Shown piece by piece: positions 4,255-5,373 of a stretch of DNA of 5,373 nucleotides. Under the pieces are notes generated by a model, which did not search any database, was not told the DNA's origin, and saw only the letters and a list, made by a program, of their open reading frames with translations. The position numbers and the translations under genes are program-made. Source of the DNA: Acutalibacter sp. (GTDB lineage: Bacteria > Bacillota > Clostridia > Oscillospirales > Acutalibacteraceae); the NCBI GenBank assembly GCA_022801475.1, contig JAAWSH010000130.1:1-5373 (forward strand). The letters run 5' to 3'. Position 1 is the first letter of the stretch; each line of letters begins with the position of its first letter.

Positions 4255-5373
4255 TCACTCCACCACTACCCGATTTCCCGCTAACAGCTGGCAGTATTCC
4301 TCCCGGCAGGTCAGAAAAATCACCTGGTGCCGCTTTCCACACTCCCGCACCAGCCCGCAGGCCTGCTCCATCCGTTCCTGGTCCATATCGGTAAAGGGGT
4401 CGTCCAGTATCAGTACACCGCCCCCCTGGGGAAACAGCTGGTCCAGGGCCGCCAGCCGGAACGCCAGAGAAACCGTTTCTTTTGTGCCCTGAGAGAGCTT
4501 GCCATAGTCCACCAGCCGCTCTTTGCTATACAGGTCCAGGTCCAGCCTGTCCTCCCGCGGAAACTCTGTCTGCACCTGCCCTCTGGAAAGGGCCTCTAGG
4601 TAATGGGCAAAGCTCTGGGCCAGCTTCTGCATGGGGTTGGCCGACAGGGCCTCCTTCCGTCCAAGAAACACCTCTTCTATATGCAGCCAGTGGCCAAGCA
4701 GCTCCTTTTGCGCCTCAAAGTCTTCCACAGCCCGGCTCATGGCAGCGGCAGGGTCCTCTTCCAGGTTTTCCTTGCAGGCTTCCAAACGGCTTTGGGCAGC
4801 CGCCTTTGCGGTCAGAGCCATTTCTCGGGCAGCGCGCCTTTCTTCCCGCAGGGTTTCCAGTCTTTTCAGGTGGGCCTGGGGGTCAGGAATGTCTAAAAAA
4901 GCCTCTGGAATATTCTCTGTTTCCTTTAGGGCCTGGCGGATTTTATCCAGCTTTTCCTCCACCGCCGCGCTTTCATCCTTTAGGGCGTTCCAGCTTCCAT
5001 ATTCCTTTATATAGCCCTCCAACACCGTTTCCCGAGCCGCCATAAAACCGCCCAGGTCCCGGCCCCCACAAAGGGTTCGGGCCTCTGCCTCCACCTCTTC
5101 TTTAGACCGGACGTCAGAGGCCGCTTTGGCCGCTTCCTTCAGTTCCTGATACTCTTGTCCGTCCAGGGCTCTCTCCAGCCGGTATTCCGCTTCTCCCATC
5201 TCCCGGTCCAGCTGGGCCCGGTCTTTCAAAAACGCTTCCAGCTCCTCCAGGCTCTTTGCCCGGTATTTTTCTAAAATCACCGCTTCCGCCTGGCGCTCTT
5301 CCGCCAGCCGCGCCTGAACCTGGGCCGCGTCTACCTGGCCGGGGGCCAGCCGCAGCTCCATTACTCCTGGTAT
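4255..5373 (-). CDS. YhaN/SbcC-like AAA ATPase with coiled coils, C-terminal part (runs off the right edge)
   Basis: The frame is open to the window edge, giving 372 C-terminal residues; the N-terminus with the Walker A motif lies outside. An ATG at 5359-5361 is probably internal, since AGGAG sits only two bases before it and the frame continues upstream. Residues about 15-105 and 130-245 are Glu/Lys/Arg/Ala-rich and predicted coiled coil, the arm of an SMC-like protein. The C-terminal head holds the ABC signature LSQGTKE (293-299) followed by VSLAFRLAALDQL, Walker B VLILDDPF (320-327) and the D-loop region DMDQER. The final strand reads QVIFLTCRE, where many relatives have His after TC. LSQGT plus DDPF and TC resemble the YhaN/RecF/SbcC DNA-repair ATPases, which typically pair with an SbcD/YhaO-like nuclease. 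No such partner is visible here. The product probably processes DNA in the cytoplasm. A 231-base gap separates it from the carboxypeptidase. Confidence 0.86.
   Translation of the reverse strand: MPGVMELRLAPGQVDAAQVQARLAEERQAEAVILEKYRAKSLEELEAFLKDRAQLDREMGEAEYRLERALDGQEYQELKEAAKAASDVRSKEEVEAEARTLCGGRDLGGFMAARETVLEGYIKEYGSWNALKDESAAVEEKLDKIRQALKETENIPEAFLDIPDPQAHLKRLETLREERRAAREMALTAKAAAQSRLEACKENLEEDPAAAMSRAVEDFEAQKELLGHWLHIEEVFLGRKEALSANPMQKLAQSFAHYLEALSRGQVQTEFPREDRLDLDLYSKERLVDYGKLSQGTKETVSLAFRLAALDQLFPQGGGVLILDDPFTDMDQERMEQACGLVRECGKRHQVIFLTCREEYCQLLAGNRVVVE

Noticed and set aside
4482..5045. Plus-strand open frame of 187 codons inside the ATPase gene
   Set aside because: Its Pro/Gly/Ser-rich product is typical of antisense shadow frames of a Glu/Leu-rich coiled-coil gene, and it has no ribosome binding site.

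Overview
The window looks chromosomal and most likely comes from a fairly GC-rich Clostridia (gut Oscillospiraceae/Lachnospiraceae-like) genome. The evidence is AGGAG-type ribosome binding sites, a DacF-type D-Ala-D-Ala carboxypeptidase with a C-terminal membrane anchor, a SipW-like signal peptidase relative, an XRE regulator with membrane helices, and a YhaN/SbcC-like ATPase. No rRNA, tRNA, insertion sequence, CRISPR array or phage gene is visible. The taxonomic call is inferred from gene content and is not certain.

Layout from left to right: (1) Minus strand, 1-85: start of a calcineurin-like phosphoesterase, coupled by an ATGA overlap to the SpoU/TrmH-family RNA methyltransferase upstream of it (82-813). 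(2) Minus strand, 939-1466: a small two-helix membrane protein of the signal peptidase I (S26) fold whose catalytic Ser and His positions both appear to be substituted. (3) 1467-1638: a divergent promoter region with two -10 boxes, tandem inverted repeats and a 7-bp motif present at both promoters. (4) Plus strand, 1639-2232: an XRE-type HTH regulator with four predicted membrane helices. (5) 2233-2511: a convergent gap with a strong bidirectional terminator, several hairpins and a doubtful small ORF. (6) Minus strand, 2512-4023: a secreted, membrane-anchored D-Ala-D-Ala carboxypeptidase. (7) 4024-4254: its long leader and an AT-rich promoter/palindrome. (8) Minus strand, 4255-5373: the C-terminal part of a coiled-coil ATPase that runs off the right edge.

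The methyltransferase and phosphoesterase form a small translationally coupled operon. The carboxypeptidase trims peptidoglycan stem peptides at the outer face of the membrane. The most unusual unit is the divergent pair of membrane-bound XRE regulator and apparently inactive signal-peptidase-like protein. The shared DNA motifs between them suggest co-regulation, possibly a membrane-linked sensing or regulatory pair, but this is inference. The rest is ordinary housekeeping content.
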